The translations under genes were made by a program, and so were the position numbers. Source: Dermanyssus gallinae (Eukaryota; Arthropoda; Arachnida; Mesostigmata; Dermanyssidae). From it: DNA of 64,000 nucleotides. The stretch spans positions 186,001 to 250,000 of the forward strand of contig QVRM01006422.1 in NCBI GenBank assembly GCA_003439945.1. The letters are read 5' to 3'. Of the stretch, positions 34,775-46,694 are shown one piece after another. Each line of letters begins with the position of its first letter. The stretch's first letter is position 1. Under the pieces are notes generated by a model, which saw only the letters and a list, made by a program, of their open reading frames with translations, was not told the DNA's origin and made no database searches.

Positions 34775-36000
34775 CCTTTTTGGACACATCGATACCGTTG
34801 TCGTCGAGCCCGTGGCAGCTCGTCTTTGCCCCCCGCCCCCTCCCGCCTGGGGGCGCCGTCCTCTGTCTTCCCCTGGCCTCAAAGCTACGTTTTTGCTTTG
34901 CCTTTTTGTTGACCAGCTTGTTGCCTTCAATTCGCTGTCGTCTTCGTTTAGGCAAGTCTCCTTCCATTCTTCTTCTTGTCACAGGCAATGTAACGACCAA
35001 CCATCGCGTTTGCTTCTAGCACCGCCTGAACATTGAGGCTGATGGCTTTTTTCTCTCTCCCTTTCGCACTGTCGTTGTATTTTTCTCTGGTTATATATAT
35101 ATATATATATATATATATACGTAAATGATGTCGCGGTCGATCATTGTCTTTGCCACACCACTAAACGAAAAAAGTAAGTGAACGCATTAATTGTGCCTCG
35201 CAGACGATCGAGCCGATTAAATAACAAAAGTAAATAGAGTAATATCAATGGTTCAGTTTGAACACCACAGATGAGCCGCGATGTTGAGAGGCATTGTGGG
35301 GTCGTTGCATTGTTTATATATATATATATATATATATACAAAGAGACCGATTTGGAAATATCGATACCCTCATCGTGGTCGCGCTCATTGCGGTCCGCCG
35401 TCATTTATCTTCGATTTGTAGGTATCAGCACTTGGCAAGGAACAGCTTTGTGGTATGAGTAACAAATCACATTACAGCGTTGCCCGAATAGGTCGTCCTT
35501 GTTGCGCACAGTAAATGTATTTGTACCATACCACTATACATTGCGGCAATAAGAGCTGCGTGCTTTATACATTCGTTTAAAGAAGTCTGTTTTAGGAACG
35601 GAGCAGAATTAAACTTTGTGATAAAAAATAAAGCTAGTGCATCCGGGTAGGTTATTCCTGCCATTCGCTTATACCTGTATTGCAAACTCACTTCGGTTGT
35701 ACCGACTCACCTTTGTATAATATGTATATATATATATAAGAGAGAAAGAAACCAAATATGTATAATATGTATATAGATATAAGAGAGAAAGAAACCAAAT
35801 CTAATTTGATAATAAACTACGCATTTTTCCTACCTAATAAGAGGGAGAGGAGATGGCAGTGAAATTACCCCTGTCCACCAATGTCGGATTTGCGCAGAGT
35901 ACTATGTTGACATAGGCACCGACTTTACGTCTGCCGCTGACGTCCCTCCTCTGTTAACATGGATCCTATAGGAATCCGACATCGTAGGACGGGAGAGAAG
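34775..36000. other. Intergenic; short tandem duplication at 35714-35800
   Basis: A block of about 43 bases containing ATATGTATATA and GAGAGAAAGAAACCAAAT occurs twice in a row (35714-35756 and 35759-35800) with two or three differences. No gene seen. Confidence 0.6.
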
Positions 36001-36063
36001 GTCTTACAGTAATGAAGTCACGAGTTAAACCACTATGGATTTGGTATTGAAATGATCCCTACA

Positions 36064-36089
36064 TTCAGGAAAATGTACATTTTCCTGAA
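36064..36089. repeat. Perfect 26-bp palindrome
   Basis: TTCAGGAAAATGT followed directly by its own reverse complement, with no spacer. No continuation of symmetry beyond these positions. Confidence 0.95.
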
Positions 36090-36449
36090 AGCATTTGGGC
36101 AACCAACCTCTAAAGGGCTCTGCTATGGAGGCTCGGTCATATATCAATTGTTCACCAAAGTCCAGAAACCAAAGCTTTCTTTGGTGTAGAGGAGTAAGTG
36201 GAAAATGCGGTCTGCACACGCGGACATCACTGCAGGAAACTCGTCTGCAAATGTGGGCCGGTAGTATGAAGCTCTAACCCACTAAAAACCAGTCATCCTC
36301 CCTTCCTCCCAACCAACCGGGAATTGCATGTGCAAGTATTTCAAATAATCGGGGGAAGTGTAAGTCTATTCGTGACCAGCTTCTTCCTCGGAGGCCTGAG
36401 GGGTGCGTGTCGTGCGGCGGGTATTTGCTGTAGATTTTGCCATGAGTAT

Positions 36450-36690
36450 GCCTCTAAAAAGTTTCGTCGCTTGTAGCCATCGGGGCAAACGCAGGTGCTA
36501 ACGGGGCATGGATGCTTCCAAAGGTGAAGGCTTCCGAGGTGAAATGGAAGCAAGGGGTGAACCTGGTAGAAGGCGTAATGAGGTTGAAGAACGAACTGGA
36601 GCGAGCACGGGTGGCCGCGAGCCGACGGCAAGAGACGTCCACAGCCAGCGGGTAGCGCTGAACGAGGTAAAGCATTAAGGAGGATAGCAA
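36450..36690 (+). pseudogene. Possible ORF1-like fragment with a charged helix
   Basis: A plus-strand frame reads through a Lys/Glu/Arg-rich segment (KVKASEVKWKQGVNLVEG, then RLKNELERARVAASRRQ), compatible with a coiled coil of a retrotransposon ORF1. A similar basic, Asn/Ser-rich piece ending NHNYRSNRSRGRPLN lies at 37400-37625. Neither is diagnostic. They may be 5' remains of the elements whose endonuclease pieces follow at 37.7 kb. Confidence 0.25.
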
Positions 36691-36799
36691 GTGAAATCTC
36701 CATTTTTCAGTGGTGTAAAACGAAAGTGTACCGCTGGAACATGGTTATATGAATAAAAACCATATAATAAAAAAAGCCATCGGGGCAAAGGCTCTTGCA

Positions 36800-37310
36800 T
36801 TAGCTTGCATATTCTGGGCAGGCCCGCCCCAGCGTATACGATGTTAAAAATATAGCGGAAGCACCCTGCTCCGCCCATGCTTGACAACTCGGAATCGTGT
36901 GTCCTGGGGTGTCCTCGAGCTCATCGCCGCAGTGGACGCACATGGAGCTGGGAGTCTTCCCGAGCCTGAACAGGTAGGACTGAAAAACTCCCCGTATCCC
37001 ATCAAGGTCCCAGGCCGATTTAACCAGTCTTTGATATTTGGTATGAGCTTCCGGAGACTAGCGCCTGGAGCACCCTCCTTCGGTCATGTAAGTAGTCAGA
37101 TATGACTCTATGAAGATAAAAGGGTTTTTTTTCCTGTGGAGGGTCTGTCGGAGTATGACTCTCGACGGGAGACTGTTAAACGCGTTCTTGACATAGAATA
37201 AAACGTCGTTAAATGACGTCGATGAGCCTCCACAGCGACCCTCGAAGCTCGTCAGCCCCCTGGCGTCTGGTGGGCGGACGCAGCGGGCGGATGGTGTTGC
37301 TGGCTAAAGA
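36800..37310 (-). pseudogene. R1-clade retrotransposon relic, internally deleted
   Basis: On the minus strand an RT block FYVKNAFNSLPSRVILRQTL (about 37230-37165) is followed within about 160 bases by YLFRLGKTPSSMCVHCGDE and LEDTPGHTIPSCQAW (about 36980-36875). The latter is a complete Cys-Cys-His-Cys knuckle (C-x2-C, then H-x4-C) of the R1 C terminus. In a full element these two parts are several hundred codons apart, so the intervening RT, including the YADD box, has been deleted. This is the third R1-type relic in the window. Confidence 0.7.
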
Positions 37311-37639
37311 ATAAACCAAAGCTTATTAAAGCTACCACAACATACGCATGTTGCGACAACCGTTACCGAAACGGGCAGATAAACCGCTAGAGGTCAGAAC
37401 GGTCAGGAGGAAAAGCAGCACGGAGGTCGAGGAGAATGTCACCTCAACAGTGAAGCTGGCTCCGTTCCCATTTAATCCGTTTAATCCGTCTATGCACGTC
37501 GTTTGAAAAAGCTATGAGAAGTTGAAGGCGGCCAGCGAGGTCAAGAAGATTACCAAGAACAACTCGGCACGATACTTCGAACAGTCCAACCACAACTACC
37601 GGTCAAATCGTTCTAGAGGCCGACCGCTTAATTAAAGGT

Positions 37640-37860
37640 GCGTCAGTAGAATTGTGAGGGCATACTAACGGTCTTTTCGGTCGTCCCAAACAGCGTCCTT
37701 ACAGATACTATTATTTTAACAGAGACGTTCACGATTGAGTGTTTCGATGTCAATTGATACTTTTTGCTATCCAGCTTTAGGCCAGTGAGAGGAGTCTGTC
37801 TGCCGACCGGCCCCCGTCTCAAACGGGCAAAGATCCCACTGGCCGAAGGTGGCTGGTGAC
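37640..37860 (+). pseudogene. Endonuclease fragment of a non-LTR element (LTETF motif)
   Basis: A plus-strand frame reads TIILTETFTIECFDVN, then one stop, then a YFLLSSFRPVRG segment and a GPRLKR stretch. This matches the start of an EN domain (ILTETF with catalytic Glu, then a Tyr/Ser-rich segment and a G-R-P-x-G-G turn). It ends just before another EN relic begins at about 37930, so two elements abut here. Confidence 0.45.
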
Positions 37861-37929
37861 CGTCGACTCGGCTATCGTGTCGCCTTCACCGTTTTCGGCT
37901 CCGAGTAGCCCAAACAAGCGGGGCTCTAC

Positions 37930-39875
37930 AGCTAAGCCGGGTGTCTGGGGTGCTATATGGACTCATAACTTGTTAAATAACGTTGATCTTGTCTATTTGT
38001 GTGAAACCTGGTTTGATGTATCAATACGCGGCTGTGCAACGTTTTTAATGTTTTTAGATTAACACCCACGAGAGGCGGCGGCCTAATTTAGTTTGTTGTT
38101 GTGTGACAAAGTCAAGAAACTCTGCTGGTCGTACTGAACGTGTTGGCGATATCAGTAATACAATTATCTATTGCTACTGCACTGCTGACGTCGGTGATAC
38201 TTGTCGGTAATTTCGATCTGCTCAACGATGGCTGGTCAACCGCCGGCCTGCTAAATTCGTATACTAAGGAAGCTCTCCTTGAAGGAATTGTGGTTCATTT
38301 AATTGTATTTTTCAACTTGCTGTATGCTGGATTATACTCGACCTGATTGAGAACCTTCATCTAGCGCCTGATCGCAAAAATGTTAGCTTTTCGATTATAG
38401 TTGAGTCTTGTAAAGATTTAATTTGTCCGGAGAAGCTGGACTACAGACATATGAACTTGGAACAAATTGCTGCCCTCCTTCACATAATAAATTAGTCTTC
38501 TTTCTTTAACTTTCTTTTCAACTTATGAGTCAGTCTCAGATATTGTCAGTTGCTGTCGTTACTTTAATACCCATGTACACTCAACATTTATTGCGTCTCG
38601 ACACAAACAAATGATTCTGGACTACATCGCATGCTTGGAAAGCCAAAATCGATCTCAAAAATACCCGTGGGTAAGGTAAGTCAATCAATGATTAAGAAGC
38701 ACAGAGTCGCTTCCTATGATTAAATCCGGCTCTACGAACAACGTAAATACCTTACGACCAACGTCAATACCTTTTAGCAACCCATTTCGCGTTTATGTAA
38801 CGTGATACGACTCGCGATAAACACGTCAGCAATTCGCTACAAGTAAGGTGTCCGTTCCAGCTCTTCACCGCCCGACCAGTTGGACTCATCCATGGCGTTT
38901 GCCGAAACGGAAGCCGAAATTGAGTTTTACCCCAGATAGGATATCGCCTGTTTTCTACAAGAAAATCGCTCTGCTCGTCTCTGAGCCACTTAAGATGAAT
39001 TTCGAGAGATTATATGGTAGCGTTCCTGAAATGTTCAAGCAAAGTATTGTAACTTCGACTCATTACAGAATAAACAGATGTGTGAAATAACAGACCTGCA
39101 TCACAGTGCTCTATTTCATAATGCTTAAAAAATTACATTTGGCGCACTTACGAAGTTTTCTTGTACAAAACAAGCTACTCGATTCCGGGTATTGCGGAAC
39201 ACGGGTTCACTGCTCATTAATCGACGTGTAATCAACTTCTCGAGATGTCACGGGCTATGTTCATAAATTCCGGATCCTCGTTTCACTGCGTATACTTTGA
39301 CTTAAAGAATGCCTTTGATTGTGTTGATCATAGTTTGCTACTTGGGAAATAGAGAGCATTGATATACATGCTTTCAGGGTGAACTGGTTTAGCTCTTACC
39401 GATGGAATCGGTCTTTTCGCGTGTTGTAAGATTATGATCTCGATTACTCATTCCCTCTGGGTGACTGTCCATTTCCTCTATTATATGCAATGTGTGTACT
39501 TGATATTGGTCTAAATATACCGGCTGATGTGAAATCCCTTGAATACGCAGTCGATCTGATATTGTTCTAAAAAAGTTGAAAACCAAGGTGAAAACATAAA
39601 ATTTCAACAAGCTGCAAATGGTGTTGGACGCCTTTTTAATGTTTAGATGTCCGGTTATAAAAATATAGATGTGTTTAGCGTCTATATAGATAATTGTTGT
39701 TTCTTACCTGTTGTACTGCTCTCCAGTCTGGAACCGTCTTTGCAGAGATATATAAACTTGCATAAAAGCGTATAGCCGCATTTTATAAGGAGGCTCCGTT
39801 GGAGATGTTCCATAAATCACAAAAACATAACTACATCAGAAATCGCATTACTACGATCAAACCAGAACGTGCGTA

Positions 39876-39880
<5 letters not shown>
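37930..39880 (+). pseudogene. CR1-like retrotransposon relic, plus strand
   Basis: Frames collinear with the 0-3.6 kb element are visible. They are NNVDLVYLCETWFDV (EN, about 37975), VGNFDLLNDGW (about 38205), SFTPDRISPVFYKK with FKQSIVTSTH (about 38925-39065), EHGFTAH then FHCVYFDLKNAFDCVDHSLLLGK (39190-39350), LDYSFPLGDCPFPLLYAM with EYAVDLILF in place of YADD (39440-39570), and a post-RT helix ending near 39870. Stops and shifts interrupt it throughout. The 3' end meets an (ATT)n run. Its last 450 bases are part of the large tandem duplication and recur at 43060-43514. Confidence 0.75.

Positions 39881-39926
<46 letters not shown>
39876..39926. repeat. (ATT)17 microsatellite in unit A
   Basis: 51 bases of pure ATT at the 3' end of the CR1-like relic. 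The counterpart in unit B has 15 units (43515-43559). Confidence 0.95.
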
Positions 39927-39929
39927 GTC

Positions 39930-40820
39930 GACGCTCCGTGTACCCGAAGGCAGTTGCATCCAAGGAACACAAAAACAATATGTTTGCTTGACGTATATTA
40001 AGCTGGATATACAAAAAAAGGTTTCCTACCTGTTTTCCTCTCAAATTATTATAATTGTGCATTTGTGTGCAAAAATAAATTCGTTTTCTTTTCAATTCTA
40101 AAAAAATCTTAAAGAAAGGCGCTTTATCTCCGACGACAAACTAAAGGTCACAGTGGAGAATTGTATCTCGATACAGCCGCAGAAAATCTGGGGACGAGGA
40201 ATCCTTCAACTCGTAAAGTATTGGAATAGTTGTGCTTAGGCTCTGGTTATTACGTTTAAATATTAATTTTAATATATCTGCAGTGTCGTTTTGCACATTT
40301 TCATGTAAACCCACCTTATATATACCACTTCTTTTTTCTACCTGTTTCTCTCTTACTGTGCAAATGTCATTTTTGTAAGACTTCTTTTCAGAAACAGAAA
40401 ATCGATTAAGGTTATTTTTGATACCGTCAAAACGATAAAGTTTTTATTTCTCAGAGGGTTTTGAAGTGAACGAAACAGATGATAATCTGAAGGGCAAGGT
40501 CAAAACTATAAAGGGGATGGCGAAAAACATCAGATGCAAAATCCCAGAAAGTACACCAAGTCCAATTCTAACCAGACACAGCATGATCTTCCTAGCGCGA
40601 TCCACTTCTCATCACCGTTTCTTGAAAAGGATGCTCTTCGTCATTTTCAAGACAAAAAGCATAGATGCTTAGGCGGTTCATCATAGAGTGTCAGACCTAT
40701 GCTGTGTCAACACATAGCCACGTTCCACGTACCCGCGGCTAGTTATATGCAAATAAGCTGTTCTAGGCAATGCGTTCACCATGTGTGCCATACCATCAAG
40801 TGCCAAATGGCTATTCGCAG
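39930..40820. other. Unrecognised single-copy part of the duplicated unit
   Basis: AT-rich. It includes ORFs of 60-70 codons without family resemblance (for example 40466-40672). It recurs at 43563-44452 in unit B. No gene that I can support. Confidence 0.4.
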
Positions 40821-40825
40821 CCCAC

Positions 40826-42150
40826 GAGAGCAGTTGTTTTATTCGTATACATCGAGGAAGGCCGACCTTTCCGCAATTAAGCCGACACGCCAAACTATTC
40901 ACTACGGCATCGATTGATCCAGCGCATTCGCGTACGATCACACTCGGTTTCAGGCCCGTAGATCGAATTGGGCTCCTTAGCCGACAAAACTTTCTAGAAT
41001 ACCTAAAAATACACAGTAGGCTTAATCTGGAACAACTTTGAAATTAACGACTTAATCGTTTTATAACCATTTATTGAGGTTTGTTTTCAACCTAGATTTT
41101 TTGCCTCGCCACATGCTCAAGGAACCGGTTAGCCGGACTCTCTAACCAGAAAGAACTCATTCTCGATGAACAGTTCCTCGAGATTCAAAGACGTAATGAC
41201 CGACGTCACCTTTGGTTTTGAGACCCCTTGTGACATGCCACTCTGTTGACGCTCGCCACTTGGTTGATATCGTCGACAAATTATATTTTAGGCAGCATGT
41301 TTCCTAACCTGTGATGATGCTCAACAAAAAGTCGAGTCCATATGGGCCGCCGCAACGAATTCCTCGGACGTCTGCACGCTCTGCTGTGTTTACTTGGGTG
41401 CCAAAGCGGAGCAAACTTTTCACGCATCTTTCTCAAACTTAAATCGTCATGTAGATCATTGTGAACTGTACCGACAGCAATACCTAGTTTATCCGCGATG
41501 TTTTCTATGATCGTTCGTCATTAGTGAGAACGAGCTCACGCAAGCGATTAACATTTCCAGCGTCACCGGTCTTCCGCAACGCTAGGTAACTGGTCCAGAA
41601 AATGCGAAAACCAATCGAGCACCTTGTGTCGATTAAGACACGGCATCACGGCGTCATTTTACCACATTTAAAACAATACAATAGGTTCGAGGGGGGTAAC
41701 GTCGTCCGTGGATACCCGCGTATATTGCCCGTGTAAGAGCGTTTAAAGTCAATTTAACGTGTGATACAGCTGGATGCGTCCGGAATGTAAAAGCGCGCAG
41801 TAGTACGATATTTCGTGCCGATCGAAATGCCTATAGTTGTCACCGAAGAGTGGCTCTTGATGGACAGCACTGCTTAAGACGAACAGATGTGAACAAATGA
41901 TGTAAGAATTTTTGTGAATAACGGAAATTAATATCGGATCTAATACCCAGGCCAGGTCAAGCAAACCCCATGATTGGCATTGCATCCAATCCGGCTGTTG
42001 ATGAAATAATTAGATGAGTTGAGTTGTCATGAAAACTTTGAACGAGCAAACTGCAATACATTTCTCGAAAGCTCTGGTCACCCCGTTAGCGTAATTCACG
42101 GCTTTAAAGAAAAATGTTCCTAGAAAATTTGATCACTCGTGCTTATTACA
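40826..42150 (-). repeat. 1.3-kb diverged repeat, copy alpha, with mariner relic
   Basis: It shares long stretches with 42150-43062 at an offset of 1299-1310 bases, for example TTTCAGGCCCGTAGAT and ACACAGTAGGCTTAATCTGG, with scattered differences, so this repeat is much older than the 3.64-kb duplication. On the minus strand it holds a decayed mariner transposase start. VFDWF-like and IIENIADKLGIAVGTVHN (helix-turn-helix) are followed by DLHDDLSLRKM, and then VQTSEEF one frame over. The catalytic acidic residues are not visible. The copy in unit B lies at about 44458-45782. Confidence 0.75.
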
Positions 42151-43062
42151 TAAAGACCTCCTCGGTGAAGCTTTCGTTTTCCGCTATTAATCTGACACAT
42201 CAAACTATTGACTACGGAATCGATTGATCCAGCGCATTCAGGTACGGTCACACTCAGTTTCAGGCCCGTAGATTGAATTGGGCTCCTTAGCCGACAACAC
42301 TTTGAAGAATACCCAAAAATACACAGTAGGCTTAATCTGGGACAACTTTGAAATAAACGATTTAATTGTTGCATAACAATTTATTAAGGTTAGTTTTCAA
42401 CCTAGATTCCATCCGTCGCCACCTACTCAAGAAACCGGACTGTCTGACCAGAAGGAACTCATTCTCGGTGAACAGTTCCTCGAGATTCAAAGACGTAATG
42501 ACGGACTTCACATTCGATGTTGAGACTCCTCGTGACATGCCCATCTTCAGACGCGCACCACTTGGTTGATTTCGTCGACGGATTTTATTGCAGACAGCAT
42601 GTTTCCTAACTTGTGATGATGCTCAACAAAAAGTCGAGCCCATATGGGCCGCCTCAACGAATTCCTCGGACGTCTGCACGCTCTGCTGTGTTTACTTGGG
42701 TGCCAAAGCGAAGCATACTTTTCACGCATCTTTCTCAAACTCAAATCGTCATGTAGATTATTGTGAACTGTACCGACAGCAATACCTAGTTTGTCCGCGA
42801 TGTTTTCTATGATCGTTCGTCATTAGTGAGAACGAGCTCACGCAAGCGATTAACATTTCCAGCGTTACCGGTCTTCCGCAACGCTAGGTAACTGGTCCAG
42901 AAAATGCGAAAACCAATCGAGCACCTTGTGTCGATTAAGACACGGCATCACGGCGTCAGACACACATTTAAAACAATACAATAGGTTCGAGAAGTATATC
43001 GCCGTCCGCAGATATCCGCGTGTATTCCCGTGTGAGAGCGTTTGAAATCAATTTAACGTGTG
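42150..43062 (-). repeat. 1.3-kb diverged repeat, copy beta, cut off by the duplication junction
   Basis: Homologous to the first two thirds of copy alpha. The mariner blocks are again present on the minus strand: HKVLDWFSHFLDQLPSVAED (about 42935-42875), RLRELVLTNDER, then IADKLGIAVGTVHNNLHDDL (about 42815-42755) and RTSEEF-type residues near 42665. The copy stops at 43062 because of the duplication. Its missing end is found after unit B, at 46694-47032. Confidence 0.75.
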
Positions 43063-43514
43063 TTGTAAGATTATGATCTCGATTACTCATTCCCTCTGGG
43101 TGACTGTCCATTTCCTCTATTATATGCAATGTGTGTACTTGATATTGGTCTAAATATACCGGCTGATGTGAAATCCCTTGAATACGCAGTCGATCTGATA
43201 TTGTTCTAAAAAAGTTGAAAACCAAGGTGAAAACATAAAATTTCAACAAGCTGCAAATGGTGTTGGACGCCTTTTTAATGTTTAGATGTCCGGTTATAAA
43301 AATATAGATGTGTTTAGCGTCTATATAGATAATTGTTGTTTCTTACCTGTTGTACTGCTCTCCAGTCTGGAACCGTCTTTGCAGAGATATATAAACTTGC
43401 ATAAAAGCGTATAGCCGCATTTTATAAGGAGGCTCCGTTGGAGATGTTCCATAAATCACAAAAACATAACTACATCAGAAATCGCATTACTACGATCAAA
43501 CCAGAACGTGCGTA

Positions 43515-43559
<45 letters not shown>

Positions 43560-46500
43560 GTCGACGCTCCGTGTACCCGAAGGCAGTTGCATCCAAGGAA
43601 CACAAAAACAATATGTTTGCTTGACGTATATTAAGCTGGATATACAAAAAAGGTTTCCTACCTGTTTTCCTCTCAAATTATTATAATTGTGCATTTGTGT
43701 GCAAAAATAAATTCGTTTTCTTTTCAATTCTAAAAAAATCTTAAAGAAAGGCGCTTTATCTCCGACGACAAACTAAAGGTCACAGTGGAGAATTGTATCT
43801 CGATACAGCCGCAGAAAATCTGGGGACGAGGAATCCTTCAACTCGTAAAGTATTGGAATAGTTGTGCTTAGGCTCTGGTTATTACGTTTAAATATTAATT
43901 TTAATATATCTGCAGTGTCGTTTTGCACATTTTCATGTAAACCCACCTTATATATACCACTTCTTTTTTCTACCTGTTTCTCTCTTACTGTGCAAATGTC
44001 ATTTTTGTAAGACTTCTTTTCAGAAACAGAAAATCGATTAAGGTTATTTTTGATACCGTCAAAACGATAAAGTTTTTATTTCTCAGAGGGTTTTGAAGTG
44101 AACGAAACAGATGATAATCTGAAGGGCAAGGTCAAAACTATAAAGGGGATGGCGAAAAACATCAGATGCAAAATCCCAGAAAGTACACCAAGTCCAATTC
44201 TAACCAGACACAGCATGATCTTCCTAGCGCGATCCACTTCTCATCACCGTTTCTTGAAAAGGATGCTCTTCGTCATTTTCAAGACAAAAAGCATAGATGC
44301 TTAGGCGGTTCATCATAGAGTGTCAGACCTATGCTGTGTCAACACATAGCCACGTTCCACGTACCCGCGGCTAGTTATATGCAAATAAGCTGTTCTAGGC
44401 AATGCGTTCACCATGTGTGCCATACCATCAAGTGCCAAATGGCTATTCGCAGCCCACGAGAGCAGTTGTTTTATTCGTATACATCGAGGAAGGCCGACCT
44501 TTCCGCAATTAAGCCGACACGCCAAACTATTCACTACGGCATCGATTGATCCAGCGCATTCGCGTACGATCACACTCGGTTTCAGGCCCGTAGATCGAAT
44601 TGGGCTCCTTAGCCGACAAAACTTTCTAGAATACCTAAAAATACACAGTAGGCTTAATCTGGAACAACTTTGAAATTAACGACTTAATCGTTTTATAACC
44701 ATTTATTGAGGTTTGTTTTCAACCTAGATTTTTTGCCTCGCCACATGCTCAAGGAACCGGTTAGCCGGACTCTCTAACCAGAAAGAACTCATTCTCGATG
44801 AACAGTTCCTCGAGATTCAAAGACGTAATGACCGACGTCACCTTTGGTTTTGAGACCCCTTGTGACATGCCACTCTGTTGACGCTCGCCACTTGGTTGAT
44901 ATCGTCGACAAATTATATTTTAGGCAGCATGTTTCCTAACCTGTGATGATGCTCAACAAAAAGTCGAGTCCATATGGGCCGCCGCAACGAATTCCTCGGA
45001 CGTCTGCACGCTCTGCTGTGTTTACTTGGGTGCCAAAGCGGAGCAAACTTTTCACGCATCTTTCTCAAACTTAAATCGTCATGTAGATCATTGTGAACTG
45101 TACCGACAGCAATACCTAGTTTATCCGCGATGTTTTCTATGATCGTTCGTCATTAGTGAGAACGAGCTCACGCAAGCGATTAACATTTCCAGCGTCACCG
45201 GTCTTCCGCAACGCTAGGTAACTGGTCCAGAAAATGCGAAAACCAATCGAGCACCTTGTGTCGATTAAGACACGGCATCACGGCGTCATTTTACCACATT
45301 TAAAACAATACAATAGGTTCGAGGGGGGTAACGTCGTCCGTGGATACCCGCGTATATTGCCCGTGTAAGAGCGTTTAAAGTCAATTTAACGTGTGATACA
45401 GCTGGATGCGTCCGGAATGTAAAAGCGCGCAGTAGTACGATATTTCGTGCCGATCGAAATGCCTATAGTTGTCACCGAAGAGTGGCTCTTGATGGACAGC
45501 ACTGCTTAAGACGAACAGATGTGAACAAATGATGTAAGAATTTTTGTGAATAACGGAAATTAATATCGGATCTAATACCCAGGCCAGGTCAAGCAAACCC
45601 CATGATTGGCATTGCATCCAATCCGGCTGTTGATGAAATAATTAGATGAGTTGAGTTGTCATGAAAACTTTGAACGAGCAAACTGCAATACATTTCTCGA
45701 AAGCTCTGGTCACCCCGTTAGCGTAATTCACGGCTTTAAAGAAAAATGTTCCTAGAAAATTTGATCACTCGTGCTTATTACATAAAGACCTCCTCGGTGA
45801 AGCTTTCGTTTTCCGCTATTAATCTGACACATCAAACTATTGACTACGGAATCGATTGATCCAGCGCATTCAGGTACGGTCACACTCAGTTTCAGGCCCG
45901 TAGATTGAATTGGGCTCCTTAGCCGACAACACTTTGAAGAATACCCAAAAATACACAGTAGGCTTAATCTGGGACAACTTTGAAATAAACGATTTAATTG
46001 TTGCATAACAATTTATTAAGGTTAGTTTTCAACCTAGATTCCATCCGTCGCCACCTACTCAAGAAACCGGACTGTCTGACCAGAAGGAACTCATTCTCGG
46101 TGAACAGTTCCTCGAGATTCAAAGACGTAATGACGGACTTCACATTCGATGTTGAGACTCCTCGTGACATGCCCATCTTCAGACGCGCACCACTTGGTTG
46201 ATTTCGTCGACGGATTTTATTGCAGACAGCATGTTTCCTAACTTGTGATGATGCTCAACAAAAAGTCGAGCCCATATGGGCCGCCTCAACGAATTCCTCG
46301 GACGTCTGCACGCTCTGCTGTGTTTACTTGGGTGCCAAAGCGAAGCATACTTTTCACGCATCTTTCTCAAACTCAAATCGTCATGTAGATTATTGTGAAC
46401 TGTACCGACAGCAATACCTAGTTTGTCCGCGATGTTTTCTATGATCGTTCGTCATTAGTGAGAACGAGCTCACGCAAGCGATTAACATTTCCAGCGTTAC

Positions 46501-46694
46501 CGGTCTTCCGCAACGCTAGGTAACTGGTCCAGAAAATGCGAAAACCAATCGAGCACCTTGTGTCGATTAAGACACGGCATCACGGCGTCAGACACACATT
46601 TAAAACAATACAATAGGTTCGAGAAGTATATCGCCGTCCGCAGATATCCGCGTGTATTCCCGTGTGAGAGCGTTTGAAATCAATTTAACGTGTG
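43060..46694. repeat. Segmental tandem duplication, unit B
   Basis: Head-to-tail copy of 39421-43062. Every ORF in one unit is repeated with identical residues in the other. After 46694 the sequence continues as the natural extension of the 1.3-kb repeat (GTGATATAGCTGG, as at 41761), whereas unit A jumps at 43062 to the CR1-like RT. The junction at 43060-43062 is therefore the new breakpoint. Confidence 0.93.
43515..43559. repeat. (ATT)15 microsatellite in unit B
   Basis: 45 bases of pure ATT. It encodes the Asn run of a shadow ORF on the minus strand. Confidence 0.95.

Larger units (their letters stand above)
39421..43062. repeat. Segmental tandem duplication, unit A (about 3.64 kb)
   Basis: The sequence from GTGTTGTAAGATTATG at 39421 onward recurs at 43060 and stays essentially identical to the end of unit B at about 46694. 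The differences I find are two fewer ATT units and one fewer A in unit B, so the offset drops from 3639 to 3632. The unit begins inside the RT of the CR1-like relic, contains the (ATT)n tract, unrecognised AT-rich sequence and the 1.3-kb repeat pair, and breaks off inside the second of these. Three bases, GTG, are shared at the junction. Confidence 0.93.

Noticed and set aside
40466..40672. ORFs repeated identically at 40.5 and 44.1 kb, suggesting a duplicated gene
   Set aside because: The identity comes from the 3.64-kb segmental duplication. The frames are short, lack family resemblance and are not favoured over other frames.
43470..43727. ORF with a poly-Asn run
   Set aside because: The Asn run is the (ATT)15 microsatellite read backwards; its counterpart in unit A is the same sequence.
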